From: a virus
DNA: 64,000 bases
IMG/VR virus record: IMGVR_UViG_3300042367_000228
Location: 308,017-372,016 of that record
Direction: 5' to 3' (one strand)
Within the stretch, counting starts at the first letter, position 1, and each line of letters starts with the position of its first letter. The translations under genes and the position numbers were made by a program. Of this stretch, positions 24,154 through 32,826 are shown one piece after another. The notes beneath the pieces were generated by a model. It was not told the DNA's origin. It saw only the letters and a list, made by a program, of their open reading frames with translations, and did no database searches.

Positions 24154-24539
24154 ACATTACATTTGCAGGATTAAAGACAACTGGTAAAGTAGAAACCGTT
24201 TGGGCTGTAATTGATTTAGAGAGAATAACTTCACCTAACCGTTGGACTCACTATACTGATTACATTGTAGTATGGGGTAGACGAGGAGGCAAGTTAAGAA
24301 CTATACGGATCAATCAAGATTATCAAATAACCTTAAACGATAAAATATTTATTGACGACTATGAGCCATGGGCCGCTACTTTAATATTAGATCGCGGCTA
24401 TGTAGGCGATGCTGCTAATCGAATATATACAAAGTTTAAAAAAGGTTACAAACCAGTTAAGGCTGAGAATTTAGCAGATGTATATCCAACCTTTGAAAAA
24501 GATTTAGATAAGATCAACTTTTGGGAGCAACTGAAATGA
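24150..24539 (+). CDS. Paralog pair A, first copy (WGR-like segment)
   Basis: 129 residues. Starts MNITFAGLKTTGKVETVW, shared with the next gene; contains VVWGRRGGKL, reminiscent of a WGR domain. Function unknown. Confidence 0.65.
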   Translation: MNITFAGLKTTGKVETVWAVIDLERITSPNRWTHYTDYIVVWGRRGGKLRTIRINQDYQITLNDKIFIDDYEPWAATLILDRGYVGDAANRIYTKFKKGYKPVKAENLADVYPTFEKDLDKINFWEQLK

Positions 24540-24880
24540 AAATTACATTTGCAGGTTTGAAGACAACTGGTAAAGTAGAAACCGTTTGGGTTGTACTCGA
24601 GTTAGGTAAACATCAGCCGCAAGACTGGAATTATGATTATGTAATTGCTTGGGGCAGACGAGGCGGAAAGTTGCAATCTATGACTCGATTAGGATGTTGT
24701 CGACCAAACTTGGAATATAACTCTGCTCTTTTCCACAGGTATAGTACCATTGGCAAACTAATCAATAAGAAGATTAACAAAGAGTATGAAAGTATTGATG
24801 AAGCTCGGTTAGATGAAGTATATCCAGAGTTCGAAAAAGATTTAGATAAACTTGCATTTTGGGAAACATTGAAACTATGA
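24536..24880 (+). CDS. Paralog pair A, second copy
   Basis: 114 residues. MKITFAGLKTTGKVETVW, IAWGRRGGKLQ; the C-terminus also matches the first copy (VYP-x-FEKDLDK ... FWE). A tandem duplication. Confidence 0.65.
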   Translation: MKITFAGLKTTGKVETVWVVLELGKHQPQDWNYDYVIAWGRRGGKLQSMTRLGCCRPNLEYNSALFHRYSTIGKLINKKINKEYESIDEARLDEVYPEFEKDLDKLAFWETLKL

Positions 24881-25134
24881 AAATACCAACAACTGACGAG
24901 ATGTTTAATGATGCAATTCGCACTGCCTACAAAGATGCATTTTGTGGTACATATTATGAACGCCATCGTTACTTTCAATACAGTGCAATAGAGCTCGTTA
25001 CTGATTGGGCTAAACAACATGGCATCCGCCCTTATGCTAAATCAAGAGGACGATATGTACAGCTTAGAAAAAGAGACTGGTATATTACCGACCAAAAGAA
25101 GTATATGTGGTTTATTTTGCGATATGGACAGTAA
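24877..25134 (+). CDS. Hypothetical protein
   Basis: 85 residues; ATGA overlap with the preceding gene. Aromatic and basic C-terminus (RKRDWYITDQKKYMWF). Confidence 0.6.
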   Translation: MKIPTTDEMFNDAIRTAYKDAFCGTYYERHRYFQYSAIELVTDWAKQHGIRPYAKSRGRYVQLRKRDWYITDQKKYMWFILRYGQ

Positions 25135-25143
25135 AAATACCAT

Positions 25144-25172
25144 TTGCACACTAGTAAGTAATTTGCTATAAT
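25144..25172 (+). promoter_or_regulatory. Early promoter
   Basis: TTGCAC-17-TATAAT; for 25205. Confidence 0.85.
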
Positions 25173-25204
25173 ATGTTTTTAGTTAAACAACTGCGGAGCA
25201 CATT

Positions 25205-25378
25205 ATGGACCAAATACAACAATTTGAAGTAGACCAAATCACAGCAAGTCTTGCAGCTCAAGGCGTTACTAATTTCACAATGAAACGTGGTAACAACTGT
25301 GTTTGGGTCTCGTACAACTCAATCGATTGTTATTATATTTTCAAAGATGAAAAACTTGTTAACATACAAGTAGATTAA
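25205..25378 (+). CDS. Hypothetical small protein
   Basis: 57 residues, RBS GGAGC. Overlaps the 3' end of the endonuclease gene by four bases, so that cassette inserted directly behind it. Confidence 0.6.
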   Translation: MDQIQQFEVDQITASLAAQGVTNFTMKRGNNCVWVSYNSIDCYYIFKDEKLVNIQVD

Positions 25379-26160
25379 ATATGTTTGCAGTTATCAAAAT
25401 GATATCGTTTCATATTTGTAGATCCTTCTTTTCCGCAATGAGGACATATTATTTTTGGTTTATGTTGTTTAGCATAACTCATTTTTGCTTTTGTGTCAGC
25501 CGACATGTTTTGTTTAGAAAGGCGCATTTTTTCTATAGAAGATGCTGAATGAGTTTTGCCTTTGTGTGCGGCACTAATTTTAGCCTTGTGATCGTCTGAT
25601 TTAGGTCTTCCTTTTCCTGCTATACTTAGTTTAGCTTTAGTTTCAGCTGAAAGAGGTTTACCTTTATTAGGTGACGTCCTGCCTTTAGAAGCGACGCTTA
25701 GTTTAGCTTTAGTTTCATCTGAGACAGGTTTACGCGGTTTAGTTGAAACTCTGCCTTTTCCTGCTATACTTAGTTTAGCTTTGGTTTCAGCTGAAAGAGG
25801 AATACCTTTTTTGCGTGACGGCCGGCCTTTACTAGCCTGACTTATCTTTTTTCGGGTTTCAGCTGATGGAGATCGTTCTCTCATTGCAGCTGCATGATTT
25901 CGTTTAAGCCAACTATATAACTTATTATTACGATATTTTCCAGATGACATTCGATGGGCTGCAAATAGCAATTTATGATTATCTGGATAGATTTTTACAA
26001 GCAGTTGATGTGCTACATAATGAGCTTCAGGAGTTAGACGTACTAAGTTACTTGGTTCATTAGAACCGCCCATACATCGCGGAATAATGTGATGCTTTTC
26101 TGTGTAATCTGCAATCATATCTTTTGCAGTGAGTTGTTCGTATATTTTTTGGTAATTCAT
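25375..26160 (-). CDS. HNH homing endonuclease with NUMOD3 repeats (1)
   Basis: 261 residues. HNH core at 22-55: EKHHIIPRCMGGS (His23/His24), Asn38, TPEAHYVAHQ. Then NUMOD3-type DNA-binding repeats (ETRKKISQASKGR, AETKAKLSIAGKGR, DETKAKLSVASKGR, DHKAKISAAHKGK). The C-terminus has CPHCG and H-x-x-x-C like a zinc finger. Free-standing homing enzyme on the opposite strand to its neighbours; nearly identical cassette at 37956-38675. Confidence 0.92.
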   Translation of the reverse strand: MNYQKIYEQLTAKDMIADYTEKHHIIPRCMGGSNEPSNLVRLTPEAHYVAHQLLVKIYPDNHKLLFAAHRMSSGKYRNNKLYSWLKRNHAAAMRERSPSAETRKKISQASKGRPSRKKGIPLSAETKAKLSIAGKGRVSTKPRKPVSDETKAKLSVASKGRTSPNKGKPLSAETKAKLSIAGKGRPKSDDHKAKISAAHKGKTHSASSIEKMRLSKQNMSADTKAKMSYAKQHKPKIICPHCGKEGSTNMKRYHFDNCKHI

Positions 26161-26236
26161 TGTACTCCCCCAGATAAAAGAGAAGATTTGAATGTGTTAA
26201 ATAAATACATGGCTGGTACTCCTATATAGTATTAGA

Positions 26237-26275
26237 GCCGTTAGATCTGCCAGGATCGTGAACGGCATTTTTATT
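26237..26275 (+). terminator. Terminator flanking endonuclease cassette 1
   Basis: GCCGTT ... AACGGC followed by ATTTTTATTT. The same hairpin flanks cassette 2 at 38752; it is part of the mobile unit. Confidence 0.7.
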
Positions 26276-26308
26276 TATCAAAATTCCACTATGTGATTTA
26301 ATTACCAT

Positions 26309-26337
26309 TTGCAATCCAGCTTACACTTTGTTATAAT
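26309..26337 (+). promoter_or_regulatory. Early promoter
   Basis: TTGCAA-17-TATAAT; for 26372. Confidence 0.87.
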
Positions 26338-26371
26338 ATATTTTTACTTACACAACAACGGAGTAGCAAAA

Positions 26372-26794
26372 ATGGCTTATGTATCAAAAGAAGATAAAGA
26401 CTCAAAAGCACCACGCTTAAGAGCATTAGCTAAACAGTATGGTTTGACTGCTACAGTAGCAGTTCGCCATCACAGCACCTTGCAGTTGAATGTATCAAAA
26501 GGCAAGATTGATTTTATCTCTAATCATGCAGATCGTGTAGCAGAACTTAATCATTGGTCAGCTGACAAAGAAAAAGACTATAATCAAAATAAAGATCGCA
26601 AGTATATGCAAGTGTCGCATCACTGGACTGATCACTTTGATGGCAACGCTAAAGAGTTTTTAGATAAAGCATTTGAGATCATGTTGGAAGGCTACTATAA
26701 TAACAGCGACGCAATGATTGATTATTTTGATACTGCGTTCTATGTTGACATCAATATTGGCAAATGGGATAAACCTTACACCGTTACAGCTTAA
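26372..26794 (+). CDS. Conserved phage protein
   Basis: 140 residues, RBS GGAG. MAYVSKEDKDSKAPRLRAL, then VRHHSTLQLNVSKGKIDFI, a pattern repeated in phage genomes without known function. Confidence 0.65.
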   Translation: MAYVSKEDKDSKAPRLRALAKQYGLTATVAVRHHSTLQLNVSKGKIDFISNHADRVAELNHWSADKEKDYNQNKDRKYMQVSHHWTDHFDGNAKEFLDKAFEIMLEGYYNNSDAMIDYFDTAFYVDINIGKWDKPYTVTA

Positions 26795-26808
26795 GAGGAG
26801 ATTAGACA

Positions 26809-27048
26809 ATGGCAATTACAGTAACAACAAATCAAACAGAGTCCATTGAAAAAATTAAGTATCCAATACTCGGAATTTTTCCAAATGGTACTATTGTTTT
26901 GTTTTCTTCTGAAACGTCTAGCACTATCTTGAAAGGAGAATCAAAAGACTATATAGGTCTTGATTGGAATCTCCAAAAAAACCGTTATATGCCCAATACC
27001 TGGGTGCCTTACCAAGGCACTGTAACATTATCTAATGAGACCTTATGA
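26809..27048 (+). CDS. Hypothetical protein
   Basis: 79 residues, RBS GAGGAG. Beta-rich; no domain recognised. Confidence 0.6.
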   Translation: MAITVTTNQTESIEKIKYPILGIFPNGTIVLFSSETSSTILKGESKDYIGLDWNLQKNRYMPNTWVPYQGTVTLSNETL

Positions 27049-27260
27049 ACGATTTTAATTTTGATTTAGACAAGATGAAAGCGGCTGTTGAGTCCGGACG
27101 CGCTTCAATTCCTAAAGAAGCCTTAGAGAGTTTTGAGGCATTTGATAAATGGTTAAATGAGGACAACGAACATGTTGTAAAAAAAGTTTGCGATCAAAAA
27201 GTAAATGGCGTTTGTCCATTACATAATCTATTTTGTCAATATCCTGAATGCGAGAACTAA
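27045..27260 (+). CDS. Hypothetical protein with C-terminal Cys
   Basis: 71 residues, ATGA overlap. C-terminus has CDQK, CPLHNLFCQYPEC: four Cys and His, a possible zinc site. Confidence 0.6.
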   Translation: MNDFNFDLDKMKAAVESGRASIPKEALESFEAFDKWLNEDNEHVVKKVCDQKVNGVCPLHNLFCQYPECEN

Positions 27261-27264
27261 CACG

Positions 27265-27480
27265 ATGTTAGAATTTAAATTAATCGGCTCTGTTCTTACT
27301 GTCATTGAACGACTTCATTCTTTTACCGAAACTCGTACTAGCTTTTGGTACTATAATATTGATACATGGTGTAAAAATCGTAACGGTAAAGAAAACGAAC
27401 CAATGGATTTTCAATGCGACCAAGGCACTATTGACTGGGTGAGAAAATACTACTTCCCAAAAGTTGGATTAACAAGTTAA
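27265..27480 (+). CDS. Hypothetical protein
   Basis: 71 residues from ATG four bases after the preceding stop; weak RBS. No domain recognised. Confidence 0.5.
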   Translation: MLEFKLIGSVLTVIERLHSFTETRTSFWYYNIDTWCKNRNGKENEPMDFQCDQGTIDWVRKYYFPKVGLTS

Positions 27481-27495
27481 CCTGAGGACCAAATA

Positions 27496-27720
27496 ATGAA
27501 CAAACAAATTAGAGATTTTGCAGAGCAAGCTGGTTACATGCCAAATGAACCAACTGCAGAGGCGTTTAACGAATTTAGCATTGAGAAATTCGCTAACTTG
27601 ATTATTAGTGAAGCATTGCGTATTTGCGATGAAGTATCAGAACCAGTTGATGAAGACGACCCTATGGTAAAAGGCGCGATTGTTTGTGCCGAAATGATTA
27701 GAGAAAACTTTGGTATATGA
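27496..27720 (+). CDS. Hypothetical helical protein
   Basis: 74 residues, RBS TGAGGA. Acidic and helical; fits the common phage 'FAEQAGYMPNEP' type of unknown role. Confidence 0.62.
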   Translation: MNKQIRDFAEQAGYMPNEPTAEAFNEFSIEKFANLIISEALRICDEVSEPVDEDDPMVKGAIVCAEMIRENFGI

Positions 27721-28094
27721 ACATCTCACGATTTAGCAAACAACGATTAAAAACATTATTTAAGACTGAGCATGTATCGGAAGAGTACTCGCTTCCATTG
27801 TTTAACTATCTGGTACATGGATTTAAACCTGGCAGTTTTTGGGAAAGTGTGTTAGCTAATGATTTTTTAGGCGCAATGATGTCTAGCCATCCAAGTAATC
27901 AAATTGTACATCTCAAGTATGCATCTATTTGGATATCTCATCGTATGCCACCTATAGCAGTTGGTAGTTACGAGAAAGTAGACAATTGGTTAAAGCTATC
28001 GGAAGATGAGCGCAGAACTATTTTAGAAGAGTGTGAGTTAATCTATACATCAAAAGAAGACACTTGGTTAGCACTTACTGAAGTTGAGCAATAA
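27717..28094 (+). CDS. Hypothetical protein
   Basis: 125 residues, ATGA overlap with previous gene. No domain recognised. Confidence 0.62.
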   Translation: MNISRFSKQRLKTLFKTEHVSEEYSLPLFNYLVHGFKPGSFWESVLANDFLGAMMSSHPSNQIVHLKYASIWISHRMPPIAVGSYEKVDNWLKLSEDERRTILEECELIYTSKEDTWLALTEVEQ

Positions 28095-28099
28095 ATATC

Positions 28100-28128
28100 G
28101 TTACAATCCACTAGCAATTTGCTATAAT
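28100..28128 (+). promoter_or_regulatory. Early promoter
   Basis: GTTACA-17-TATAAT; for 28161. Confidence 0.8.
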
Positions 28129-28160
28129 ATGTTTTTAGTTAAACAACTGCGGAGCACATT

Positions 28161-28349
28161 ATGTTATCAAAAGTTATTAGTAAAACTAACTGGGAATTGT
28201 TACGCAACCAAAAAGAATGGTTGTGGAATCAGGAATCCGACGAAGCAATAGGACTTGTTCATTTCTTAGATGCTATCCAAGACGCGGCAGTTGAAGATGG
28301 TATTGCTACTGAGTTAGAAGTGTTTGGAGAGTTAACAGATGATGATTGA
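28161..28349 (+). CDS. Hypothetical acidic protein
   Basis: 62 residues, RBS GGAGC. Helical, Trp-rich N-half. Confidence 0.6.
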   Translation: MLSKVISKTNWELLRNQKEWLWNQESDEAIGLVHFLDAIQDAAVEDGIATELEVFGELTDDD

Positions 28350-28464
28350 AATTGGCCCACAACTTTTTCAAATAATGCACGAACTGATTATATCAGTATC
28401 GGCATTACTAATTTTGTATGGTTTGTATCGCCTAACTGACAAAGTGTTAGAGCGAATAATGTGA
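28339..28464 (+). CDS. Small membrane protein
   Basis: 41 residues, overlapping the previous gene by 11 bases like the W-R-L-P-T copies. MIEIGPQ start then one membrane helix (LIISVSALLILYGLY). Confidence 0.5.
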   Translation: MMIEIGPQLFQIMHELIISVSALLILYGLYRLTDKVLERIM

Positions 28465-28604
28465 GAGCAGATCGCTATTTAATGTATCGCCAAACAAGCA
28501 TTAAGTTCACTAATGCAGAAAAAGCACGATTGGCGCAACTTAAAAATAAAGATCGTAAGAATAATGGAATGTGGTATGCACCAGCTGGTACACGACGTAA
28601 TTAG
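28461..28604 (+). CDS. Small basic protein
   Basis: 47 residues from GTG in an ATGTGA overlap. Basic (AQLKNKDRKNNG). Too short for assignment. Confidence 0.42.
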   Translation: MRADRYLMYRQTSIKFTNAEKARLAQLKNKDRKNNGMWYAPAGTRRN

Positions 28605-28607
28605 TTC

Positions 28608-28636
28608 TTTACAAATCAACAGCATTTTGCTATAAT
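28608..28636 (+). promoter_or_regulatory. Early promoter
   Basis: TTTACA-17-TATAAT; for 28669. Confidence 0.87.
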
Positions 28637-28668
28637 ATGTTTTTACTTACACAACAAAGGAGCACACA

Positions 28669-29067
28669 ATGTCTAAACAAGCACAACTTTCTGATCAACT
28701 TAAAGAGTTACAAGCAAGCGCCTGTAGTCTGTTTGAAGGTGTTGAACTTGCAAAAGGTAAGTTACCATTTGAAATTGCTCCTGAATGTACACAAAATTAT
28801 GGCTCTTGGTATAGTGCAAATGAACTTGCTAAGTTTGTAGGGAACGGTTGGAGATTACCAACCCGTAAAGAAGTACCACTAATAGGTGACTTTTTTGAGT
28901 TTGGAGTAAGATTTAATGAACCAATTTGGACATCGGAAACAATTGATGAAGATATATGGGACGACTTTGACATTTGGTCTGTTGATATTAAGACAGGTAA
29001 AGAAGAACAAAGTTTCATGTTTTCAGATTTTGGAATTGTGTTAGTTCGCGATCGATCAAACGACTAA
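28669..29067 (+). CDS. W-R-L-P-T family, long divergent member, copy 19
   Basis: 132 residues, RBS AGGAG. Extra 35-residue helical N-terminus, then FEIAPECTQNYG, GNGWRLPTRKE, PIWTSE and VLVRDRSND. The YC half of the core is lost. Confidence 0.66.
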   Translation: MSKQAQLSDQLKELQASACSLFEGVELAKGKLPFEIAPECTQNYGSWYSANELAKFVGNGWRLPTRKEVPLIGDFFEFGVRFNEPIWTSETIDEDIWDDFDIWSVDIKTGKEEQSFMFSDFGIVLVRDRSND

Positions 29068-29090
29068 TTAGAAGTTGATATACAAACTAC

Positions 29091-29119
29091 TTGCAAACCA
29101 GCAAGTAGTTTGCTATAAT
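29091..29119 (+). promoter_or_regulatory. Early promoter with upstream hairpin
   Basis: TTGCAA-17-TATAAT; CTACTTGC and GCAAGTAG around the -35 form an inverted repeat. For 29152. Confidence 0.87.
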
Positions 29120-29151
29120 ATATTTTTACTTAAACAACAAAGGAGTACACA

Positions 29152-29370
29152 ATGTCTACTGTCACTGTTACTAATGAAAAGTTAATTGAAATGTTCAGCG
29201 AAGCTAAAATCCTAGTACAAGGTGATGATTCCTATGTAATTGATTTTGCAGATGCTGAAGAGATCCATGTACACCACGAAGACACTGGCGAGGAGTTTGT
29301 ATTGTCATATGACGACATTGACCTTGAACATGATCTTGTATATGGTTTGGTACTCCTAAATAAGAACTAA
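29152..29370 (+). CDS. Hypothetical acidic protein
   Basis: 72 residues, RBS AGGAG. Very acidic, beta-rich; no domain recognised. Confidence 0.6.
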   Translation: MSTVTVTNEKLIEMFSEAKILVQGDDSYVIDFADAEEIHVHHEDTGEEFVLSYDDIDLEHDLVYGLVLLNKN

Positions 29371-29371
29371 A

Positions 29372-29632
29372 ATGATTAAGTACGCTAACAACTTGTCTGA
29401 AGATAGGTTTCAATCAGGTCCATTTAAACCTAAACACAAAATGTCAATTGATGAAGCAGTGATGTTTGTTACGTTTTATGAGGAAGACGGCATTAAAGGA
29501 TGGCGTTTTCCAACAGAACAAGAATCCATTGATAACCTAGAACTTACAGGTTGTTGGTATCAAGAAGATTTAAACACTAGCTGGCCACCTGATGAGTGTT
29601 ATTTTGTACGTCCAGTTAAGGACATTGATTAA
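29372..29632 (+). CDS. W-R-L-P-T mini-protein, copy 20
   Basis: 86 residues. IDEAVMFVTF, GWRFPT, RPVKDID; the Cys of YC is replaced by Val. Confidence 0.7.
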   Translation: MIKYANNLSEDRFQSGPFKPKHKMSIDEAVMFVTFYEEDGIKGWRFPTEQESIDNLELTGCWYQEDLNTSWPPDECYFVRPVKDID

Positions 29633-29640
29633 CACAATTC

Positions 29641-29669
29641 TTTACAATTCACTAGCAGTTTGCTATAAT
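29641..29669 (+). promoter_or_regulatory. Early promoter
   Basis: TTTACA-17-TATAAT; for 29705. Confidence 0.87.
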
Positions 29670-29704
29670 ATGTTTTTACTTACACAACAAATGGAGAGTA
29701 TAAT

Positions 29705-30208
29705 ATGAGCAACAACACTTACTGGAACAGCAATGGAAAACATCAAGCTGCCTATCAAGAACTATCTAAACTAGTTCCGTCAAGTGGTCCTGCAGGTACA
29801 GTTGAAGGCGAGATGTTAAGAGCTGCAACACGATTATATTATGACTATTACAATAACGGATTCTGTAACAACACCTCGGGTGCTGTGAACTATCTTACAC
29901 GTTGCGATGAACTATTTAACTTAGATATTGCTGAAGAGTTAGAGATTGTTGAACCTGAATGCAACACACCATACTACACTAATTTGCCGTTAGCAGGCCC
30001 ATTAGAAACGATTGCTGACGTAGTAATTGAGTATGTGATTAGCAAAGACGGCTTGTACACTGAAAGTGGTGACAACTTGTTTGACTATGCTGATCCAGAT
30101 GCAACTGATGACGATGATACATACGATTTTGACGACGATGACTACTCATGGGAAACAGATGACGTGCTTGCTGATCTTGAGTATGACGAATTAAAATTTG
30201 AAGATTAA
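29705..30208 (+). CDS. Conserved 'NSNGKHQ' acidic protein
   Basis: 167 residues, RBS GGAG. WNSNGKHQAAYQELSKLVP and RLYYDYYNNGFCNN define a family widespread in phages and plasmids, function unknown; long acidic C-terminus (DDDDTYDFDDDDYS). Confidence 0.68.
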   Translation: MSNNTYWNSNGKHQAAYQELSKLVPSSGPAGTVEGEMLRAATRLYYDYYNNGFCNNTSGAVNYLTRCDELFNLDIAEELEIVEPECNTPYYTNLPLAGPLETIADVVIEYVISKDGLYTESGDNLFDYADPDATDDDDTYDFDDDDYSWETDDVLADLEYDELKFED

Positions 30209-30219
30209 TACACTCAACA

Positions 30220-30248
30220 GCGCGTAGCAATACGCGCTTTCTCTTTTT
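30220..30248 (+). terminator. Hairpin terminator
   Basis: GCGCGTA-GCAA-TACGCGC followed by a T-rich run. Confidence 0.8.
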
Positions 30249-30259
30249 AGGAGTATCGC

Positions 30260-30478
30260 ATGAAATTAGATAGAATCGCAGTAATTGAAAACCATATTGC
30301 AACCTTAGACAACTTAGCAAGGAACGCTTCTGTAAAATTCAATAATGAAGAAAATTGGGCATTCATATATGGGTACACACAGTCTGACATTCGTCATATG
30401 CTTGAGTCACTTTCACTTACACAAAAACAATTAAAAACCCTTAACACACGATTAGAAGGATACGAAAAATATGTCTAA
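30260..30478 (+). CDS. Hypothetical helical protein
   Basis: 72 residues, RBS AGGAG. Coiled-coil-like; overlaps the next by eight bases. Confidence 0.6.
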   Translation: MKLDRIAVIENHIATLDNLARNASVKFNNEENWAFIYGYTQSDIRHMLESLSLTQKQLKTLNTRLEGYEKYV

Positions 30479-30677
30479 CATCACACACGAACGAGCTATC
30501 GCTAAACACGCCGGCGTACTACCATCACAACTTCGTAAGCTATCAACAGGCAAGTATTTCGTTGATATAAATGTTCCACTTGAACCATTGTGCGATGCAC
30601 GTTATGATTTCACAGTTGAGTTTTCGCAAATACTAATTGGAACTATTGCTGATGTAGGCCCCGCTGTTAATGCGTAG
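30471..30677 (+). CDS. Hypothetical protein ending in a GGCCCC element
   Basis: 68 residues. The last residues (VGPAVNA) are encoded by GGCCCCGCTGTT and flanking bases, so the element was captured in frame. Confidence 0.6.
   Translation: MSNITHERAIAKHAGVLPSQLRKLSTGKYFVDINVPLEPLCDARYDFTVEFSQILIGTIADVGPAVNA
30657..30668 (+). repeat. GGCCCCGCTGTT element, copy 9 (in-frame)
   Basis: Lies within the coding end of 30471-30677, translated G-P-A-V; ends GTT rather than GTA. Confidence 0.85.
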
Positions 30678-30750
30678 CATTGCAAGCAATGTTAAAAAGT
30701 TTAAGTTGAAATCCACTTAAAACTTGCGGACTATAGCGCGTTAAATGTTT

Positions 30751-30765
30751 TTTAATGCTACACTA
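30751..30765 (+). promoter_or_regulatory. Possible second promoter class TTTAATGCTACACTA
   Basis: Same 15-mer at 38903-38917, both with a GCG-rich lead but no -35. Resembles an extended -10 (TGC-TACACT). For 30812. Confidence 0.4.
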
Positions 30766-30811
30766 AGCAAAAACAAAAACGCGCTATTTTAATAATATTT
30801 GGGAGGTTATT

Positions 30812-31207
30812 TTGGGATTAGATATGCATGTATTCGCTGTTTCATCAAATCAAGTACGCGAAGAAGATAAAGATAAAGAAGTAGATTTTGAACCATATTA
30901 CGAGGAAGGCCATACTGAAATTTGGTATTGGAGAAAACACCCAAATTTACACGGTTATTTTGAAAACATGTATCAACGTAAAGGTGGGACCGAGGAGTTT
31001 AATGGTGTTCCAGTAAAGCTCACTGAACGCGATCTAATGCGACTGGAAAAGGAGATTAAGGAACGTACACTTCCAAATACCTCTGGGTTCTTCTTTGGAG
31101 AAAGTAGCGACGATGATGATGCAGTAGAACAGGATTTACGATTTGTTGCTGAAGCAAGAATGCAACTATCACTTGGCAATATGGTATACTACAACTCATC
31201 GTGGTAA
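30812..31207 (+). CDS. Conserved 'MGLDMHV' phage protein
   Basis: 131 residues from TTG after GGGAGG. MGLDMHVF, YWRKHPNLHGYFENMY, LPNTSGFFFGES and a C-terminal AR-x-Q-LSLGN-x-VYY mark a family common in large phages; real function unknown. Confidence 0.7.
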   Translation: MGLDMHVFAVSSNQVREEDKDKEVDFEPYYEEGHTEIWYWRKHPNLHGYFENMYQRKGGTEEFNGVPVKLTERDLMRLEKEIKERTLPNTSGFFFGESSDDDDAVEQDLRFVAEARMQLSLGNMVYYNSSW

Positions 31208-31216
31208 TAAAACCAT

Positions 31217-31245
31217 TTGCAATCCAATTAGCAACTTGCTATAAT
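31217..31245 (+). promoter_or_regulatory. Early promoter
   Basis: TTGCAA-17-TATAAT; for 31281. Confidence 0.87.
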
Positions 31246-31280
31246 ATGTTTTTACTTACAACAACTGCGGAGCAACAACA

Positions 31281-31616
31281 ATGGCAAACTATCTTTTAGT
31301 AGAAGTAGACACTAACGACGGCGACTATGTAACTGCATTTAATCCAATCAGTGACACCGCGTTAGAGAACGTTAAGTTACTAATTGAAAAGATTAAAGAA
31401 AATCCTAATCGTCATAACTTCCCATACGAGCATGATGATACTCAGGTTTACGATTTGTATGCAGATCTAAACGAATATGGATCAGTAGTTGATCAAGATA
31501 TTGCGATTGACACATTTATTGATTATGTACCATCTACTGAATATGGGTTTCATAAAGTAACACGAGTTGAACTGTATGATGTAGGACATGTTGACGGATT
31601 GTTATACAAGAAATGA
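31281..31616 (+). CDS. Hypothetical protein
   Basis: 111 residues, RBS GGAGC. Acidic, soluble; ATGA overlap with copy 21 of the mini-protein family. Confidence 0.62.
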   Translation: MANYLLVEVDTNDGDYVTAFNPISDTALENVKLLIEKIKENPNRHNFPYEHDDTQVYDLYADLNEYGSVVDQDIAIDTFIDYVPSTEYGFHKVTRVELYDVGHVDGLLYKK

Positions 31617-31840
31617 TTGAACTTGGCTATGAATCCAACAGAATGATGTCATATGATGAAGCAGTCATGTACTGCTTCTTCTATTCTCAAGATGGCAAGA
31701 AGGGATGGCGTATGCCAACAGGGGATGAGTACGATGAATATTATGAACTTACCAGCAGCTGGTATCAAGATGACACCTTAAAAGACGATCCTGATGAAAC
31801 ATGGCTAGTAATCCCAGTGAGAGATATAAATGACAATTGA
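31613..31840 (+). CDS. W-R-L-P-T mini-protein, copy 21
   Basis: 75 residues. YDEAVMYCFF, GWRMPT, IPVRDINDN; overlaps copy 22 by 11 bases. Confidence 0.73.
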   Translation: MIELGYESNRMMSYDEAVMYCFFYSQDGKKGWRMPTGDEYDEYYELTSSWYQDDTLKDDPDETWLVIPVRDINDN

Positions 31841-32051
31841 AATCGGACCTCGTGTATCTACTCCTATCCATTATGATGAAGCACTGCTTTATTGTATGAC
31901 TTTATCTTACAACGGATACTACGATTGGCGTTTGCCAGTTGCCAGCGAAGCAATTTTTGAATTTGCAATATGGGTTGATGAGAATGGTATATTATTTGCA
32001 AAATCGCATCCATATGCAAAGTATCCTGCTATTCCGGTACGAGATATATAA
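31830..32051 (+). CDS. W-R-L-P-T mini-protein, copy 22
   Basis: 73 residues. YDEALLYCMT, YDWRLPV, IPVRDI. Confidence 0.73.
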   Translation: MTIEIGPRVSTPIHYDEALLYCMTLSYNGYYDWRLPVASEAIFEFAIWVDENGILFAKSHPYAKYPAIPVRDI

Positions 32052-32056
32052 ACTTC

Positions 32057-32085
32057 TTTACAACCCAACGACACTTTGCTATAAT
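32057..32085 (+). promoter_or_regulatory. Early promoter
   Basis: TTTACA-17-TATAAT; for 32118. Confidence 0.87.
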
Positions 32086-32117
32086 ATGTTTTTACTTAAA
32101 CACACGCGGAGCGCACT

Positions 32118-32555
32118 ATGCCAAACTATGTAAGCAACAGAGCTATTATTAGACACTCTGATCCAGCTAAACTTGCACTACTTGACACTGCATATCAAGA
32201 ACGCAACTTGTTCAATACTATCCTACCATGTCCTGAAGGATTACTTAACACACCATCCGGTCGTTATGCTGATCCAGTAAAGCAAGCTGATATGGAAAAA
32301 CGCCAAGATGAAAATTATAAGCAATTTGGTTACAGCACAGATTATCAATGGCGTGTAGAAAATTGGGGTACAAAATGGGAAGCTATTACACATGAACAAG
32401 GTCCATTGTACAAAGACAGTGACGGCGAGATTGTATTAGAGTTTGAAACTGCATGGGCTCCACCTACTGGCATTTACAAAGCATTACGCGAACAAGGATA
32501 CACAGTAGATTACGATTGGAGTGAGGAATGGGAAACGTTAATTGATGAGGACTAA
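32118..32555 (+). CDS. Api92-like / DUF1281 ferredoxin-fold protein
   Basis: 145 residues, RBS GGAGC. MPNYVSNRAII, FNTILPCPEGL, NWGTKWEA and ETAWAPPTGIYKAL match the DUF1281 (YubB/Api92-like) family of phages and plasmids. No iron-sulfur role is shown; function unknown. Confidence 0.78.
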   Translation: MPNYVSNRAIIRHSDPAKLALLDTAYQERNLFNTILPCPEGLLNTPSGRYADPVKQADMEKRQDENYKQFGYSTDYQWRVENWGTKWEAITHEQGPLYKDSDGEIVLEFETAWAPPTGIYKALREQGYTVDYDWSEEWETLIDED

Positions 32556-32556
32556 T

Positions 32557-32613
32557 ATGAAACATTTAGTATTTGTAATGATCAGTTTACTACAATCCCT
32601 GTGAGATCTATTA
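32557..32613 (+). pseudogene. Remnant of a W-R-L-P-T C-terminus
   Basis: A 15-residue frame MKHLVFVMISLLQSL overlaps a second frame reading T-I-P-V-R-S-I-N, the family's C-terminal IPVRDIN motif, just before copy 23. Probably a decayed member. Confidence 0.4.
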
Positions 32614-32826
32614 ATGGCAATTGAGATTGGTAAACAATTTCCAAATCTAGTAACGATTGATGAAGCCGTTATGATTGCCTTTATGACCCCAGGATGGCGG
32701 CTTCCTACAGAACAAGAGTACATTGACCATTACGAGAGCTTAAAGTTTTGTTGGGATCAATCAGATGTAGAACAGTCAAATCCAAACATAAGAAACGGCT
32801 ATCTTAAATTAGTGAGAGATTGCTAA
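32614..32826 (+). CDS. W-R-L-P-T mini-protein, copy 23
   Basis: 70 residues. IDEAVMIAFM, GWRLPT, KLVRDC; shortened core. Confidence 0.7.
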   Translation: MAIEIGKQFPNLVTIDEAVMIAFMTPGWRLPTEQEYIDHYESLKFCWDQSDVEQSNPNIRNGYLKLVRDC